This document shows positions 13,867 to 27,845 of a DNA stretch of 64,000 bases, one piece after another. A program made the translations under genes and the position numbers. A model generated the notes under the pieces. That model was given only the letters and a program-made list of their open reading frames with translations. It did not search any database and had not been told where the DNA came from. The DNA is taken from contig CM019220.1 in assembly GCA_009741485.1 (NCBI GenBank), positions 30,820,185-30,884,184 on the forward strand. The letters are read 5' to 3'. The first letter of the stretch is position 1. Each line of letters opens with the position of its first letter. Source of the DNA: Malurus cyaneus samueli (Eukaryota; Chordata; Aves; Passeriformes; Maluridae).

Positions 13867-15710
13867 AAACAACTTTTTTTTTTAGGCATTTTCTCATATT
13901 TTGATGAATAAATTTATTTAGTGAACTTTTTCACCAGCAGCTTGTTTTCAGCTCTCATTCAATATTTATTACTCACAACTCAAGCAAGTGATGTGTCCCT
14001 ACAAATACATTTTAACTATCTGTTTCTTCAGATGACTGCAACCTCAGCTGTTTTCTCTTGTGGGGAGGTAGGGTTTTTTGGGTTTTGTTTGTTTCTCCCA
14101 CCTTTCTGTAGGCAGGACAAAGACTGATGAAGATAAAACACATATCAATATGCAGCTGAAGAACCACCTTGAAAATAATTCTGCAAAACAATGTAAATAA
14201 TTCTCCTCTAATGAAAAAAACATTCTTAGAAACACTGAGCTGAAAAGGGCTTCAAACCTGGAAAGCCCCCAGGACTTCAGCCTGTGGGGGGCTTCAAAAT
14301 GTAACATTCAGCCCCCAGTATTATTCACATTCAAAAAAATATATTTATGTGATTCAATGCATATTCAATGTGCAAGGAAGTAATGGAGATAAATGTGCGC
14401 CATTATTAGCAGACACTATTTCAGTTCATTTAGTCCCTTTCCTACCACTGCTACTGGAAGCCTAAGAAAATAGGAATGAGCATTCATCTTTAGAAGACAA
14501 AAAGAGGCGAGACACGTGCAGACAAAATTCAGTCTCAGGCAGGCAGATCTTTCAGAAGGCCTATGATTAACCTGGGAGAGAAATAGCCACCTTCAAAGGG
14601 ACTGTAGGGTCACAGGAAAGGGGCATTTCTTCCAGCTCTTCCATGGTACAAAGGCTTCTCTTGGGGGCCTCAAGGAATACAAGAACAAAATCATGACTAT
14701 GCTGGGAACACATTAATTTCAGGTGTCAAAGCAGGCAACCAAAGACCTCTCATCCTCTCTCCCCAAGACACCATGATAAATCTTGGTGCATTTCTTAAAG
14801 CACGTAGAGGCCAAGCATGCAGTAGTGTTTAAAGGAGAGAATAGGGAAAGCTCCAGGTGCTTTAATATCATTGGCAAAGCTCAAAATGCTTCATATTCCT
14901 CTGAGAACTGTTGGTTTTCTTTAGACATTGAAGCTTTTAACAAAAGTCATGGAAACCCATTTGGTCCCCACATATACATAATTCCCACAATTTAAATAAA
15001 TATTGATCTTTGTTTGGGTATCTATTGAGATTAATTGAATTAAGTATTGACCAATACAAAGAGGAGCTTAATACTTACCTTGAAGGAAAATACTTACACA
15101 TCTTTGCTGAAAAGGAGAAGCCCATAGGTTAAATATTTGCCCTAATTTATTCATCCTTTGTGACTCCTGGAGATTCCACTATTGTAACTGAGGATTTTAG
15201 AGCTGATATAGCCTGTATAATTAGTGAATTGCCTACCCCAGTGTAACATATGATCTCAGTGTTATTAAGAATTGCCTTGGAAATTCTACAAATGAGAAGA
15301 ACTACTTCAGGAATAAAACAAAGCCAAGATCCCTCCTGTGGAACCCTTTTCAGTGAAGCATGTTGTTGGAGAGATTGTATATGATAAAGTCTCCAATCAA
15401 AAAATTGTCATTCAATCCATTTTAGACCTATAGGTATCCCTTCTAATCTATATTATTCTGCAAGACCATAAAGGATGGCATGAAAAAAAAATCCAATATA
15501 TTTACAGAGTAAGCAGTATCCAAAAGCTGAGTAAAGACTCATTTGGTGGCTCTACAACGAGAGTTAATTAAATTAGAATCAAATACGATAGATTCTTTTT
15601 TTTTCCCCATTTGTATAATCATAAATTCAAATTCCTTCTGTATTGAAAACCTTTTCTAAATAGAAACAGAATTTTGGTGTATAACAAACTCTGTACTTAC
15701 TAATATATAA
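13867..15710. other. AT-rich non-coding DNA, no gene seen
   Basis: Contains only short chance reading frames (longest 87 codons, minus strand, 14,044-14,307) without recognisable features. I see no RNA gene and no clear repeat. Confidence 0.6.
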
Positions 15711-15765
15711 GTCACAGAATAGTTTGATTTGGAAGAGACCCAGAGTCCAGCTCAAGACACTATTT
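15711..15765 (-). mobile_element. CR1 LINE 3'-tail scrap, antisense
   Basis: The plus strand reads TCACAGAATAGTTTGATTTGG, then AAGAGACCCAGAGTCCAGCTC. This resembles the reverse complement of the CR1 3' end, where the consensus runs from CACAGAATGGTTTGGGTTGGAAGGGACC into the ATCTAGTCCAACTC region. Only about 50 bases are recognisable, so this is a short decayed remnant. A chance match is possible but unlikely given the ordered landmarks. Confidence 0.6.
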
Positions 15766-18700
15766 TCCTTGCAATTTAATCTGACCTAAATATGTAGTCT
15801 ACAATCACAAACATTTTACAAGTGAGCAATAGGTGACATTTTTATCACATCTGATATGAAACATTTTATCATAATCTGTTCTGGGTACTATATAAATTAA
15901 ACATGCATTCATTTAGCATATTGCTCTGGGAAAACTTCATATGGTGTGTTTAAAAGGCAACCTTTAACATACCAATATGCCTAAAATACCTTTCCAAGGG
16001 AGATAATCTTGGCTGAAAACGAGTAGACACTGCATAATAGGAGAAAATCGGCTAGTGCTTTTCTGAAATGTATAAATTTAATTCTATGCATTAGAAATTA
16101 AAATGTTCATACACTATTAGACCGCTGCTGCACTGGAAAAAGTATGCACCTTTTAATGAAAATGCTAATATAATAGGGGAAACCTAATTTATACAGAACA
16201 GAGAAGATGAAAAGATGCTGCTTTTTATCCATTATTTGATTGTGGTCTTACTATGAACGCAAGGATGTTTCATGCAAAAGATTCTATTTCAGGTAACAGG
16301 TTTTGTCTTTATTTTCATCCTTGTGCAATGAGGAAGAAACATTGACTTTGTTTTAATATTCACATTTGGGTCATGGAGGGTGGCCATACTGTCTCAGGCA
16401 AAGCCAACAACAGAACTATTTCTGAGGGGAAAAATCCCAGCAAGAAAAAGGGATCTAAACAATCTCACACTTTATCTCTACAGAAATCTCATCTTCTAAG
16501 ATTTTTTTTTCCTCGTTTCAGTAAAAAATCCCTTACATAGTTCATCTGGATTATGGTTAGCCTTCCATCTTTGTCATTTTTGTGTGAGGAAAAGGACTGT
16601 AGAGATATAAATTAAAATGTCAGTGTGTCAAGAATGAAATCTCTGAATGAGCACACACACAGGATGGGAAGAACCTGACTGATACCTTCACAGTGGAGGA
16701 AAGTTAAGAAAGAGGAATTGGAAAAAGTCTCTAGTGGTCCACACTGAGGAAGAACTATATTTTACTCAGTTTAGCTGAGCATCCTTTTCTTTTTTGCCCA
16801 AAATTAGTACATTCAAAAGTGTATGAGAACAAAATAAATTATTCCTGTGTTACTTAATCAAAGCAGGTTCTCAATATCAGATAAACTTTTATTTCTCCAT
16901 AGATCTCTAACAGCTCTCCTCAAAAATACTTTTTTTTAAAAGTGTTTATTCACAAGGTCAAGCTATAAACTAAGGTGAGACATCTTGCTGTTTTTACCTG
17001 GAGTGAGAAGGTATATTTAGACTGTAATTCAAATATCCAGAACTTCTGTCTCTCTTATGACTGTAGAGAAAGAATGAGGATATTAATTTCCATATGCCAG
17101 CAGCATCTTTTATCAACACCTGTCTCTCTTTAGGGATTTGTTGACCTCTTCATAAAATGTATTTCTTACTTGAATATTTATTATACATATTTTTACAATA
17201 AAGTGGGATACATTAAAAAAAACACCATTATTTATTTTACAGAAGCTGAAGAGAATAAAAAAACTACCATTGGCCTCTTTAGAAACTAATTGGGTAAAAC
17301 TTTGAGAAAAAAAAGTGGTGACAAAGTGTTTGCTGGAACTGCTAAGAAAATAGCAAGCAAGTTTCAGTGCGGGAACTAAAAATCTTGAGAGCACACTACA
17401 ACATAGTAATCAGACTTAAAAGCCTAACTGTTTTCAGAATACTTAGTCCAATAAAAATGCTAAAAAATTCTATATTTTCAGATTTACTGGGTAGTAATCC
17501 AAATTATACATATCAATGTGATTAAGTATTATGATTAAACCCTCCTAAAAAATGATTGCCCTGTCTCATGAAAGCAGTACTTGAGTCAATATCTAGTTTC
17601 AAATATTCTAGCTCTAAGTTAGATATAGTTCCATCAGATCTCGTGAACAGGTGGGAACCAGTAAAAACCCCTGTGCCTAGAAACCCTAGACTAAGATGTG
17701 ATTCATGCATTTCATTTAAAAACAAAAACAGTATGAAATAATTTTAAAATAATTAGGATTGCCAGTGTCACAATGAGTTGATGAGAAATGTCCTATGGCA
17801 GGGATATTTGGGAAAGTCCCATTTTGATATATCTGTTGCTTACATATCACTTCAACAAATGCTTTATAGAAAACTTGGCAAAAGAAAAGTATTCAAACAT
17901 GATAATTGATGTAGAATGTTTTGATTACTCACAGTCTGTAACAAGGAAAAATAAATCTTAATTGTAAATGCTATGAAAACAAGCCTTCCTCACCTTAACT
18001 CTGAAGATTTCTGGGAAGTACAATAGTCAGTGCTTTTAAAAGCAAAGTTGTTGCAATTTTGATTTAAAGATAAAAGTTCTCAAGTGAATTATATAATAAT
18101 TACATTATTATGTAATGACATAAGAGAGCAATATAATTACAAACACATTGCTGTATATTCTCGCATTAAATTTTTGTTATTTATTATACAATTATAAATC
18201 AAGTGCAGTCTGCTTGCGATCCATTTCAACGCTGGAAAACAGAAGAGATTTTATATTATTTTACTGGAAAAGTTTAGTGATTTGGTTAAAAAACTAAGTT
18301 AAGTTGCAAATTCGGTGATTTGATGAAGTTGCTTATTGATGAAGACATGAACAGACAGACAATCAGTCATTCCTTCAAAATGAAAGGTTTCCAAATCCTT
18401 GCTAAATTGTATTTCTGATTACCAGAGGAGAGAAAGAAATTACAAACATGGCTCCAGCTCTGTAATCATAAAGTCAATTTTAAGGGAATGGGTGTGGAAG
18501 TGAATACTCCAGGATACTTGCTTTAACTGGCAGAAGGGCCAAAAGGAAACTTCCTACACCAAAGGGCCACCAGGCGTCAGTACTTTACATCTTTACACTG
18601 GCAGAGAAACTGGCAGAGCTCCACTGACCTCTGTTTGTAGAGAAATGTAATTTCAACAGAGTGGATGGAAAAGTGTCTGCATAAAACTCTTCTGTGAAGC

Positions 18701-21700
18701 AGCCTTAAAGAAAAGCTGTATTTCTCTGAAGAATTTGATAAAGAAAATTCTGCATCTTCTGAATGTGGATAAACCATATACCACATTAAGAAGTTTAATG
18801 TCTTCAAATCAAGATAATTTAGTCTTTGCTCACGTTTCATTTAGTCCTTGATATTGATTCCAGTAACATTGACCAGCATGGTCATTTCCCTAGAACATCA
18901 CAAAGTGTTTAGCTAATCAATTGTATCACTATTGATTGGTTATTGCTACAAGGTGTCCAAAAGAACAGAATTTTGTTATTTTTACTGCAAACAGCTGCAT
19001 AGTTTGGCATAAGATCTACGTGGTGGCTTCCAAACAAATTTACAAATAAAGCTTCATAGAGCAATTAACATTCCTCAAGTAGGTAGAATTAAGCTGAGGA
19101 ATTAACATTCCTCCTCTCTGCCAGCCCTGCATCTCAAATTGCAACTGTACCTTGCTCAAGGTAGAAAGTCTGAAGTGATAGAAGTGTGTGGACTGAAGGT
19201 AGCTTAGCAGTAGTTTACCTTCTCTACAGTCTTTGGAAGGAGATATGTTCAGTAATTAAGAGCAGAAAGCTAATTTAGCTATTCTGAGTAGCCTTGCATA
19301 GCAGTGCATGCTCCCTAAGTCAGGGTAGATTTTTCCAAATATCTCACTTTAGTTCATCTCACAATTTGACTTCCAACAGCACGGAGATAGTAATTAAACA
19401 GATTTAGTTGTGTTCTCTGGGTTCACACTACATCTTTACACTTAGTACACTTTTATCCTGTTTATCATTATAGAATACATTTCAAAAATGACTGAGGTAA
19501 AGTCATATTGACAAGATAATCACTGATGTAACTCCATACATCTCAGGGAAGATTAGCCACATATTTTCCCCATTAGTACTTAAGTGATTCAAAACCCACC
19601 TTCTCCACAAAATAACACATGCAACTCAGTCTCTATGAATCTCCAGTAATATACACCTCAGTCAAGAGTGTAACCATACAAACAAAGGACTGTCAGGATG
19701 GAGCTTCAGCATTCCTCCCAAGGAAGGACTTCTTTTTCTTAGGTTAAAAGTATTCATGAAGCCATTGTATTAAAGTGGAATCACCCCAGAAATTAATTTG
19801 GTCTTCACTGTTCAGTGTGTAAATAAAGGCATTATTATTTTGTTCAGACCTTTCTGATCTTAATGAACTGATCAGATTATTCTATTCAGAGGTTTCACAA
19901 TGATGAGGATCATTATGTATTGTCAAAAGATTCAGCACATAACATTCATAACTCTGAAGCTTTGCAGGAGCATTCTAATGTTAAAGGTTGATAAATTAAG
20001 CAGCCTTGGAATTCTCATTAAGTTTGCCAAGCTGAATCTCCAGGCATTTTGCCTCAGTTAATGGGTTGGGTGACCAACAGTCATTCACAACCAAGGGCAT
20101 GGTTATCTCATTAAGGTAACTGAATAAGCATTCAGAAAGGTGCCAAGCAGTAAAAAGCTGTTACAGTTTGAAGTGGGCTGCTCCAGATTACAGAATGTAA
20201 ATACTTCTAGAAGAAAGTTTCTTCCATCTACTTAGAGACAGACACATTGGAGTTAAATTGTATTTCTTGTGAGTAGTAAAAGGATTAACTTAGCCACAGT
20301 CAAGAATGAATTAAGTGTGATTCATACTGCTTCTCTTCTCTTGCTTTTTGGTACTGAACCCAGACCTAAAAATTTCTTACTGATTCACCATTCCTGGTAA
20401 ATTGTAAGCATCACCACACACCATCTGCATTTCCCTTGCAAAGGCAATCATCCTTCATGTCTGCTATTAATGCTTTCCCTTAATTTTTATTTTGCATTTT
20501 TTCTCCCCTCATGTTTTGAAAAGACATTTGTGGTTCACAATTCCCATTTCCTTACACAACAGAAGTAATGAAAATACTAAAGATAAAGAAAGAGCCATAA
20601 CAACATTGCTGCTCTCTCCTTACAAAAGCCCCAAACCAAATTCCAGTCCTGCTGAGCCTCCTCCAAGATACCCAGTCTGGTGTTATGAAGAACAGTTAAG
20701 AGACTGATGACTGACCCTTACTGTTAATGAAGCTGAAGAGAGAGGATTCTATTATTCATAATTATATATCTGTGCAGACACTGTTTTAAGTCTTATAAAC
20801 CTCTTTGACTGCATTTAATGATATTACTAAAGATTTGAAACAGGTACTATTATAACTTATTTTCATAGATGCAAAAGCCATTATATCTTTTTAAGTGACA
20901 ACTCATTTTCCTTTGAAGAGCCCTTCAACAAAAACAAAAGTAAAGTTTTTAAAGTGCATTCAAAGCGAGGAAAACAAAGTGCAGCAGCATTCATGACAAG
21001 CTTTTAATTTTTTTATCTCCTAAGGGTATGACTTTTCCCTGTAGGAATTAAACAGTGACAATGGACCAGATGTGGAACAGTGTAAATCATGAAATGTCAG
21101 ACTAAACTGAGTTCCTTAGTTATTTGCATTCACCACCACATGAGTGGAGGTGCAAGGACTCCCTCCTGTTAAAGTAATTTTGTGTTAAATTTTACTCTGA
21201 AATTAATAAAAATAAGTGTTCTGTTTATGGTTTTGGTGCATTGGCAGTGTGCATATAAAGTACAGAATACCTTTTTCATGCAAATTATCTGATTATTTTT
21301 CTGTCTCACATTTCAACAGCTGAAACGATTCCCCCTCCTTCCTTATTCCTCCATTACAACCATATGGCTGCATACTGACACTCCACAACATTTAAAAATC
21401 ACCTCACAACACACAAAAAATAAGTATTTATAATGATAGTCTTCACCACATAATTGAAAATAAAGAGATTTTCTTTCACATTTCAAAATTTTTCGTGTCG
21501 ATGGCAATTCTCACTGGGCAGGTCTGACTTTCTCCCTGGTATTGTTCGCACTCTGCCTTAAAGGTAACTCAAGATATGCTTTGGAACTGGGGAGTGTTGA
21601 GCTGCTTTGATGTCTTTTCTGTGTACTCCAGAACTGTTTTGTTAGTTCAGTGAATGAAGGAACCATGATATCTTCGCAACAGATGTAGTCTGTAAACATA

Positions 21701-22495
21701 TTAATATTCAGATGAATAAACAAGAGTCCCTTCCTTACAGCATTCCTCAAGTAGAGTCATTCTGTACGATGGTGTGGAGGCACACTCTGGCTCTAAACTA
21801 CAATCATGCTTTTCAAAAGCTTTCCAAACTAGAATATCGAGTGGGACAGAATACATAATGTAGAATATCATTTCTTTCCCCTCAGCACATACACAAATAT
21901 TTTTAAAACAAAAATACCACAAAGCAATTTACTAAGCGATAGAAAATTCCTGCAAGGCAAAGCCGAGTTCATGGCCTTGTTCACAGGATCGCAGAATAAA
22001 TAAAAACATGATTGCCAGTGACAATTACTTTGAACTTAATTAAATCTTATGATGAACACATCCCTATCAGTTTCTCATTGGAGAGGAGGATTGAGAGGAT
22101 TGCTCAGTGCACTATCTTCTAACTCTCATCTCAGGAGCACTGCAAACTGTCCCCATGGTGATCTTAGTGACAATTATAAAAAAAATAAATTCACTGTATG
22201 TGAAATGCAGATTTTTCTTGTTAATGGCATAGCTGATCTTTAACAGTTACAGTTAACTGAGGATATCCTGCATTAGCCTTTTCCTCTGGCACAGGTACTC
22301 CTGCTGATTGTTCAAATTCAATCTACAGAAAATTAAAGCTTTGCAGAAATAGGCAGTAGTTGTGTCAAGTTGCAGGGACAGGACTCACTTCTAAGGCTTT
22401 CAGTCACATCCTGGCCTGAACTCCAAAAACATTTCAATATTCAGCTCAAATTTGCACTGAGCATGTTCCTTAAATTTAAGCTGCCAGTGTCTAAA
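15766..22495. other. AT-rich non-coding DNA, no gene seen
   Basis: A long AT-rich unique stretch. Very AT-rich patches occur at about 18,080-18,200, including a 7-bp-arm hairpin (ATTACAT/ATGTAAT). A 14-base direct duplication (AATTAACATTCCTC) occurs near 19,063 and 19,100. Reading frames stay below about 95 codons and show no domains. Conserved regulatory elements might be hidden here but cannot be recognised without alignment. Confidence 0.55.
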
Positions 22496-22632
22496 ACAAA
22501 AAACAAAGCCAACAAAAAAAAAAAAACAAACAAAAAAACAAAACAAAAAAAAAAACAAAACCAAACCCAGAAAAAGAAAAAACAACACCACTACCTCCAA
22601 GGAAAACTCAAACAAGGAAAAAAAGCCAAATG
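22496..22632. repeat. A-rich low-complexity tract
   Basis: The plus strand consists of long A runs broken by single C or G bases, such as repeats of AAAAAAC and ACAAA. A 147-codon plus-strand frame crosses the tract and reads as Lys/Asn/Thr/Gln-rich, which is simply A-rich DNA translated. It might be a decayed poly(A) tail of a retrotransposed sequence, but I recognise no body for such an element upstream. Confidence 0.7.
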
Positions 22633-23217
22633 CACCCCCAAAAACCCTATCAATAACTTTTTGAAAGGTGTCTCCAAAGGCTTGTCTTTGCCATCAGTAG
22701 CAGATGTATTGGAAGAGATAGTAAGCCAATCTGAAACTTTTGAATTACAGAAATATCCTAAAATTGCACTTAAATTGAAATCATTAAATGCATGTTTTTT
22801 GCAAATTAAGTAGCAGATTTTTCACCTGTCTGCCTAAAATATGATCTCTAATTTTCAGAAAAGTCTGTTAAGAACTTCATTCTGTTTGAAGAAACTGGCC
22901 CATTAGCAAGAAACTGCTAATTATTTAGCAGATAACTTCTAATGTAAATTATGAAACAGTTTAGGAAGATGAAAGAAGAATGAATGCTCTATCATGGTCC
23001 CCTAATGTTCAAATTACTTGGGACTAGACAAATGAAAATTTCACAATAAAAAAGACATTGTTTAAGGATTGAGTGCATTTCCTGATTACACTGCATTTCA
23101 AGATTTGGATGAGTACCAAATATTAAGACCTTTGTCTTCAGGACAGATTTGTGAAATCTCAATGAGTTTCTAAATCTGCAGATAACAAACCTTGTAGAGA
23201 CTACAAATAAGCCAGAG
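22633..23217. other. AT-rich non-coding DNA, no gene seen
   Basis: Nothing supportable. The last 200 bases could be a more diverged 5' continuation of the CR1 element that follows, but I could not align them to the consensus I remember. Confidence 0.5.
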
Positions 23218-23800
23218 GACAAGCTAGGAATTCAAATTAACTTGACAAGTAGGAAAGCAGCTGAAAAACAAAGGATGTTTATTCAGTGGGGACAAAGACA
23301 AGGTTCTGTACCTAAGCATGAATAATTAGCTATGCAAATGTAGGACGTGGATCAAGTAGTTAACAATTTTACAGCAAAAGATATGAGCTTTGTTATGCAT
23401 CAATGATGAACATGAGTCAACAATGTTACACTTGAGTAGAAGCCAAAAACACCCTCAGCTAGAAATGAGAGTCAAGATGCATCAGGCAATCTTTTCCCTC
23501 TAGGCAGGGCCAGTGAAGCTTCAGCTGGAGCATGCCATGAAGTTCCTTACTGTGATTGCCAAGAAATATAGACTAACTGGAGAGAGAGAGACAGGACAAT
23601 GCAACAGCCAGGGTTCATCATCTAGTAATGACAGAAGTATTTGGAATTGTTTAGCTGAAATTGTAGAACGTGGTAAATACAATGATATTGAATGTAAGTA
23701 TGCAAAAGTTTTTTTCTAAAACAGAAGTGATGAATATATCTGAATCCATGGTATACTGGCTAAGAAAAAATTGCAGTTGCAATAATAAAGATTCAATTTC
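23218..23800 (+). mobile_element. Old, decayed CR1 LINE fragment, sense
   Basis: About 480 bases track the CR1 3' coding end and 3' UTR in the correct order. AGGATGTTTATTCAGTGGGG and AAGGTTCTGTACCTAAGCATG are followed by GAACATGAGTCAACAATGTTAC, then GCATCAGGCAATCTTTTCCCTCTA, TATAGACTAACTGGAGAGAG, and TTGTTTAGCTGAAATTG. Tail similarity (ATGTAAGTATGCAAAAG) fades by about 23,800. Many substitutions and indels separate it from the consensus and no open reverse-transcriptase frame remains, so it is an ancient copy. The short 68-69-codon frames over it are not meaningful. Confident as CR1; the right edge is uncertain by about 100 bases. Confidence 0.75.
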
Positions 23801-26224
23801 CTCTCCACAAAATGAGCCTTTATTTCAGACATTTGCCTTCCCTATAACACAAGTGAGATGGACATTATCTCTATCCTGATATTTTTAACAGGTGAAAAAA
23901 ATGACTGTTAGAAATAAAGAAGGTACAGTAGATTCTACCACAATACTTCTGAAAGTCCTTTCCAGTATTGTTTCTGTTAAATACCTAGCACATACACATT
24001 CATACAAAGACCGAGAGCTAAAGAGTGAGGGCAGTAAAGTGTGAGGAGAAATCTATTCCCCAGTAACTTTTCTCCAGTGTTCCTAAACTGTGGTAGAGGC
24101 ACACATGATGGATAGGACCAGCTCAAGCTTCTAACTATTGTTTGATATTAGGGGAAAAACATGTGCCAAGCTTCTCCTACTTGGGCTGGCAGTTGTTTTT
24201 CACCTTCAGAAAAACACTAAAAAAATCACATCTAACAACTTATTCAAAGCAATAACCCAACACTGCTTATTCTCATCACTTAGCTACTGTTTTATTCCCA
24301 AGAATTGTGTTTAGCATGCATGCTTTTGAATTAGGCAAGCACATGCCTTTGAAGCACAGACAGAAGAAGGGAGAGCATGTCACTTCAGAAATTAATTAAG
24401 ACAAAGGGAAGCCTTGGTTAAAACACTATAATTACTCCAAACTAACAAAAAGAATGAGGTCAAAAAGGAGTTCCTCCAGCTTTGCTTTACAAAGAACATA
24501 TTCTCCAAGTTTTTTGTTTGCGAATCTGGTATTTTTAGGGGGATATGTATGCATGTATGTACCTGTGTTTAGGGGCTTTTAAATCAACAATGAGAATATA
24601 GTGTCCAAGCTTGTTTCACCCATCACACAACCTAATTAAGAGGATTAAACTACAAATCAGATATTCTGATGGAAGGCTGAAACCCTGCAGATATTGTACA
24701 GATTGTGGAAGACAGTGAAACATGGGAATAAATGGAAGAGTTCTGTCATTATATTTCAGGAAAAGTTGTTGCTTCCTGGCACTACAGCAAGTACTAAATG
24801 AAAAATCCAGAAGACCCAGAACATTAGGAAACATCTAAAATCCAGATACCTGGATCTTTCTTATAAACCATCTAGAAAAGGGTTTTCACTGCCTTGTCGA
24901 AGGTGCATTCCAGAGCAGAAATCATGTCGGAGGCAAACATGGTAACTGACAGGTGAAACCAAACAGAAACAAACCCTGAGAGTTAACATCAAAGGAAGCT
25001 TGGAGTTGTATTTTTAAACAATAAATACAGAGCTGCAGTTTGATAGCAAGGGATTTTTGTACACATATGGTCTGTAGTGCTGCAGCAGTATCTATATTTG
25101 CTATCACAGCTTAAAAAAACACCACCAAAACCACAAAACAGCTATGTTATTGCTTTGAATCTAATCTTTCTCATCATCTAAATTCTCTTCCTTGATATAA
25201 ACATACTGAGGATATTTTAAGAAGAGAAATCACTACCCAAAGTGGTCAAAGGCCTCGTACAGCAAATGGGACAAGGAAATGAAAATATATCTACAACTCA
25301 AGTAAAAATAATGCCAGGCAGTAGCTACTGATCTTGATATAATATTTGCTAGGCTTTAATGTTTTGTAAATTAAATTTATGAAGGGAGTTTGTATGTGTA
25401 AACACAGCAAGCAGTACTTAGTTAATCCATAAATGTATTGGCTCAAGGAACAGTTCTACCACATGGTGTTATTTAGAAATCTGTGAGGCTTCAAGAAATC
25501 CAAAATTTCACTCCACAAAAGAGCTTTAATTCCTGCTGCCCTGAACTTTCATAATATCAAATTTCAGAATACCTATTGGCAAAAATAACACTGATTCAGA
25601 TAAAATGCAATTTATTGTAGAGAAAACAGCTAGACAGATTAGACTTTAGGACATATTCTCCTCTTGATAAATGTGCTTAATTCCTCTCAGCACTAAAGGG
25701 TATTATTTTCATGTTTCAGAACAGTCTATATGCCTTTCAACTTTACTGTAATATACAGGTTCCATTTAAAAAATGAGTGGGTGTTAAATACAAGAGCATA
25801 GCACACAGTTCTCAAGATTATACATGACCACAGCATGCCAGGAAGGTTCAAAGCATGGCTGAAGGAGATTTGAGTTAGTAGCCTTTTCCATCAGATAATT
25901 TCTAGAGCCATCAAAATACTTGCTTTTACTTATTAGTGTTTGCTATGTTCAGCTAAAAGACCACCTCTTTTATCCCATGCATCCAGACAAGCCAGATTCC
26001 TGCAACAGGGTGTGCCAAAATTCACACATTACAAAGAAAAAAATTACAACAGTGATTTTTCTCTATGTTTTAAAACGCCTTTTTGATTCTGTCAAATACG
26101 TAAAGTATTTATAACTTGCTTTGAAAAAAATTAGATTTTGACCAAAAGTCAATTTTTTCACCTTGGACCTTCATATTGGTGACTAATTTTACTGAGTCTT
26201 GGACAAGTAACTCAACAAGTATGT
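23801..26224. other. AT-rich non-coding DNA, no gene seen
   Basis: Unique-looking AT-rich sequence with reading frames of at most about 72 codons and no recognisable product, RNA gene or repeat. Confidence 0.6.
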
Positions 26225-26302
26225 CTCAGACTTTCAGGTTAACAGGTGGACTCCATCTTGCAGGTATTTTCCAACCTTAATGAGTCTACAATCTCTGACA
26301 GA
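26225..26302 (+). mobile_element. CR1-like LINE 3' tail, sense, decayed
   Basis: GGTGGACTCCATCTTGCAGG, then TATTTTCCAACCTTAATGAGTC, matches the order and spacing of the CR1 3' terminus (GGTTGGACTAGATGATCTTxxAGGTCTTTTCCAACCTTAATGATTCTxTGA). It ends in decayed ATTCTGTGA-like repeats (GTCTACAATCTCTGA). The copy is only about 75 bases long and well diverged. Confidence 0.65.
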
Positions 26303-27299
26303 TGCAAGGTTTATCTAAATATTGTTCTCTATTTGGCAACATCAGTAGAGAACATCATAAAAATGTAAATAATTTTATTAGGTCATACAAATTCTGCAAT
26401 AAACCATAGATATGAAGCGGTGCCAGTATTAAATATGAGGTAAAACACTTGAAATAGTAAGCAGGAATAACTAGAGAAATGAGAGAAAATTTCAGATATC
26501 AGAACAGCTACCATATTTTCAAGATACTCATCTGTTTTGACTTCAATACTGGCTGTGGGACAGAGTCTAACAAAATATTTTACTAAGTTAATCAAAGAAG
26601 TGGTCGGATACAAGCCCAAGTATGTTTACACCCATAGCACTCCAGTGCCAATCAACAGAGATGCCTTAGAAAGTGACTCAGAGAATCTGAAGCAGATTCA
26701 GAAAAAAAAAATTGCAATTTGACTACAGGGTCATTCAAATGCCTGGAACAAGCAAACAATCAAACTTCTGAAGAGGCCCGCTTAAAACAAATTTTTAAAA
26801 ACCCAAAATGAACCAACAAATTTCAAGCCTACTCATGCCTTACTATACAAACAATTAAGCAATAGGTTGCGCATATCAGAGATTATATTTTGGTCCAGAA
26901 GCAATAAAAATTTAGAGGGACATAAAATATTTGATAGAGCTGCACTTTTCTCCATTTTCTGAAATGGACTAACACACTCTCAGTAGGCAGCATGAAAGAT
27001 AAAGTCAAGTCAAAACCTTCTCTGAATAATTTTAGAGATATCCTACTATCACAATAGAGAAAATAATACCAATCTAGTTTTACATTCCATTTACATGTAG
27101 TTACAAATAGAAATGTATCAAAGAAAACCCAAAACCCCTCAGGTGACAGGAATAAAGCTTTTGAAGTGTAAAAGACTTTCATGACAATACCTGGGAGACA
27201 AAGTGTACAGACTTGAGTTTTTTCTTCCTCAAGGAAAGAAAAGAAAACTTGTTCCAGAACTTAAACAAAACTGAAGAAAACAAAAGAATCCTTAAAGGA
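26303..27299. other. AT-rich non-coding DNA, no gene seen
   Basis: No gene supported. A 99-codon minus-strand frame (26,883-27,182) has no recognisable domain and lies in AT-rich sequence. Confidence 0.6.
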
Positions 27300-27680
27300 G
27301 AACTTGTTGCACTCAGGTGGGAATGCCAGCTCCGCCCCTGAGGGATGCCCAGGTTGCAGTTCTCCACCCAAGAGGTTGGCATAGACATGGAAAAGACATC
27401 CCTTTGTCTCCTGAACAAACCTACTTTGCAATTTTCTCTGCCAGTTAAGACAGATTTGGATAGCAGCGAGCACCAACAAAATTTAAAATACCTTTCTAGC
27501 TGCTTTAGCCCATGCCCCAGTTCATTCCTTCACTCTCAGGTGCTCTCCCTCCCCGATGGCACAGGGGTGAGGGCTGGTATACAGCAGTACCTCTCTGCAG
27601 CTCCTCTCTCTTGGGGGATGTGCTCCCACAAAGCACAATTCTCTCACAAATGAACCAACTGTCACGCAGATTCCATATCT
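27300..27680. other. Start of GC-rich island, identity unknown
   Basis: Base composition shifts from AT-rich to GC-rich here and remains GC-rich to about 30,900. Frames of 102 and 136 codons (plus) begin in this stretch but show no domain or homology I recognise. The segment may be part of an unrecognised repeat or a dead retroviral remnant, since GC-rich LTR and minisatellite DNA follows immediately, but I cannot show that. Confidence 0.45.
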
Positions 27681-27845
27681 CTGCTGTGTCATCCCCTATT
27701 TATCCCCGCCAGGTGCTCCCAGAGCCGCTTTCCCCGCCCTCCTCACGGCCTGAGGGGAGGCACTCAAAAGCTGTCACCTGCGGCATTTCACCCATGGCTC
27801 AGGGCTCGGCTGTGCCTTTGGTGCCCCTGGAACAGGCTGGGTTTA
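27681..27845. repeat. Tandem duplication, copy 1 of 2 (233-bp offset)
   Basis: Landmarks CTGCTGTGTCATCCCCTA, GCCAGGTGCTCCCAGAGCCG, CCGCCCTCCTCACGGCCTGA, CCCATGGCTCAGGGCTCGGC and GGAACAGGCTGG recur in the same order and nearly the same spacing 233 bases downstream. The copies differ at a noticeable share of sites, so the duplication is not recent. Function unknown. Confidence 0.8.

Noticed and set aside
22370..22813. Plus-strand 147-codon Lys-rich frame as a nuclear basic protein
   Set aside because: The Lys/Gln/Asn richness comes from an A-rich low-complexity tract, and the flanking parts have no recognisable homology.
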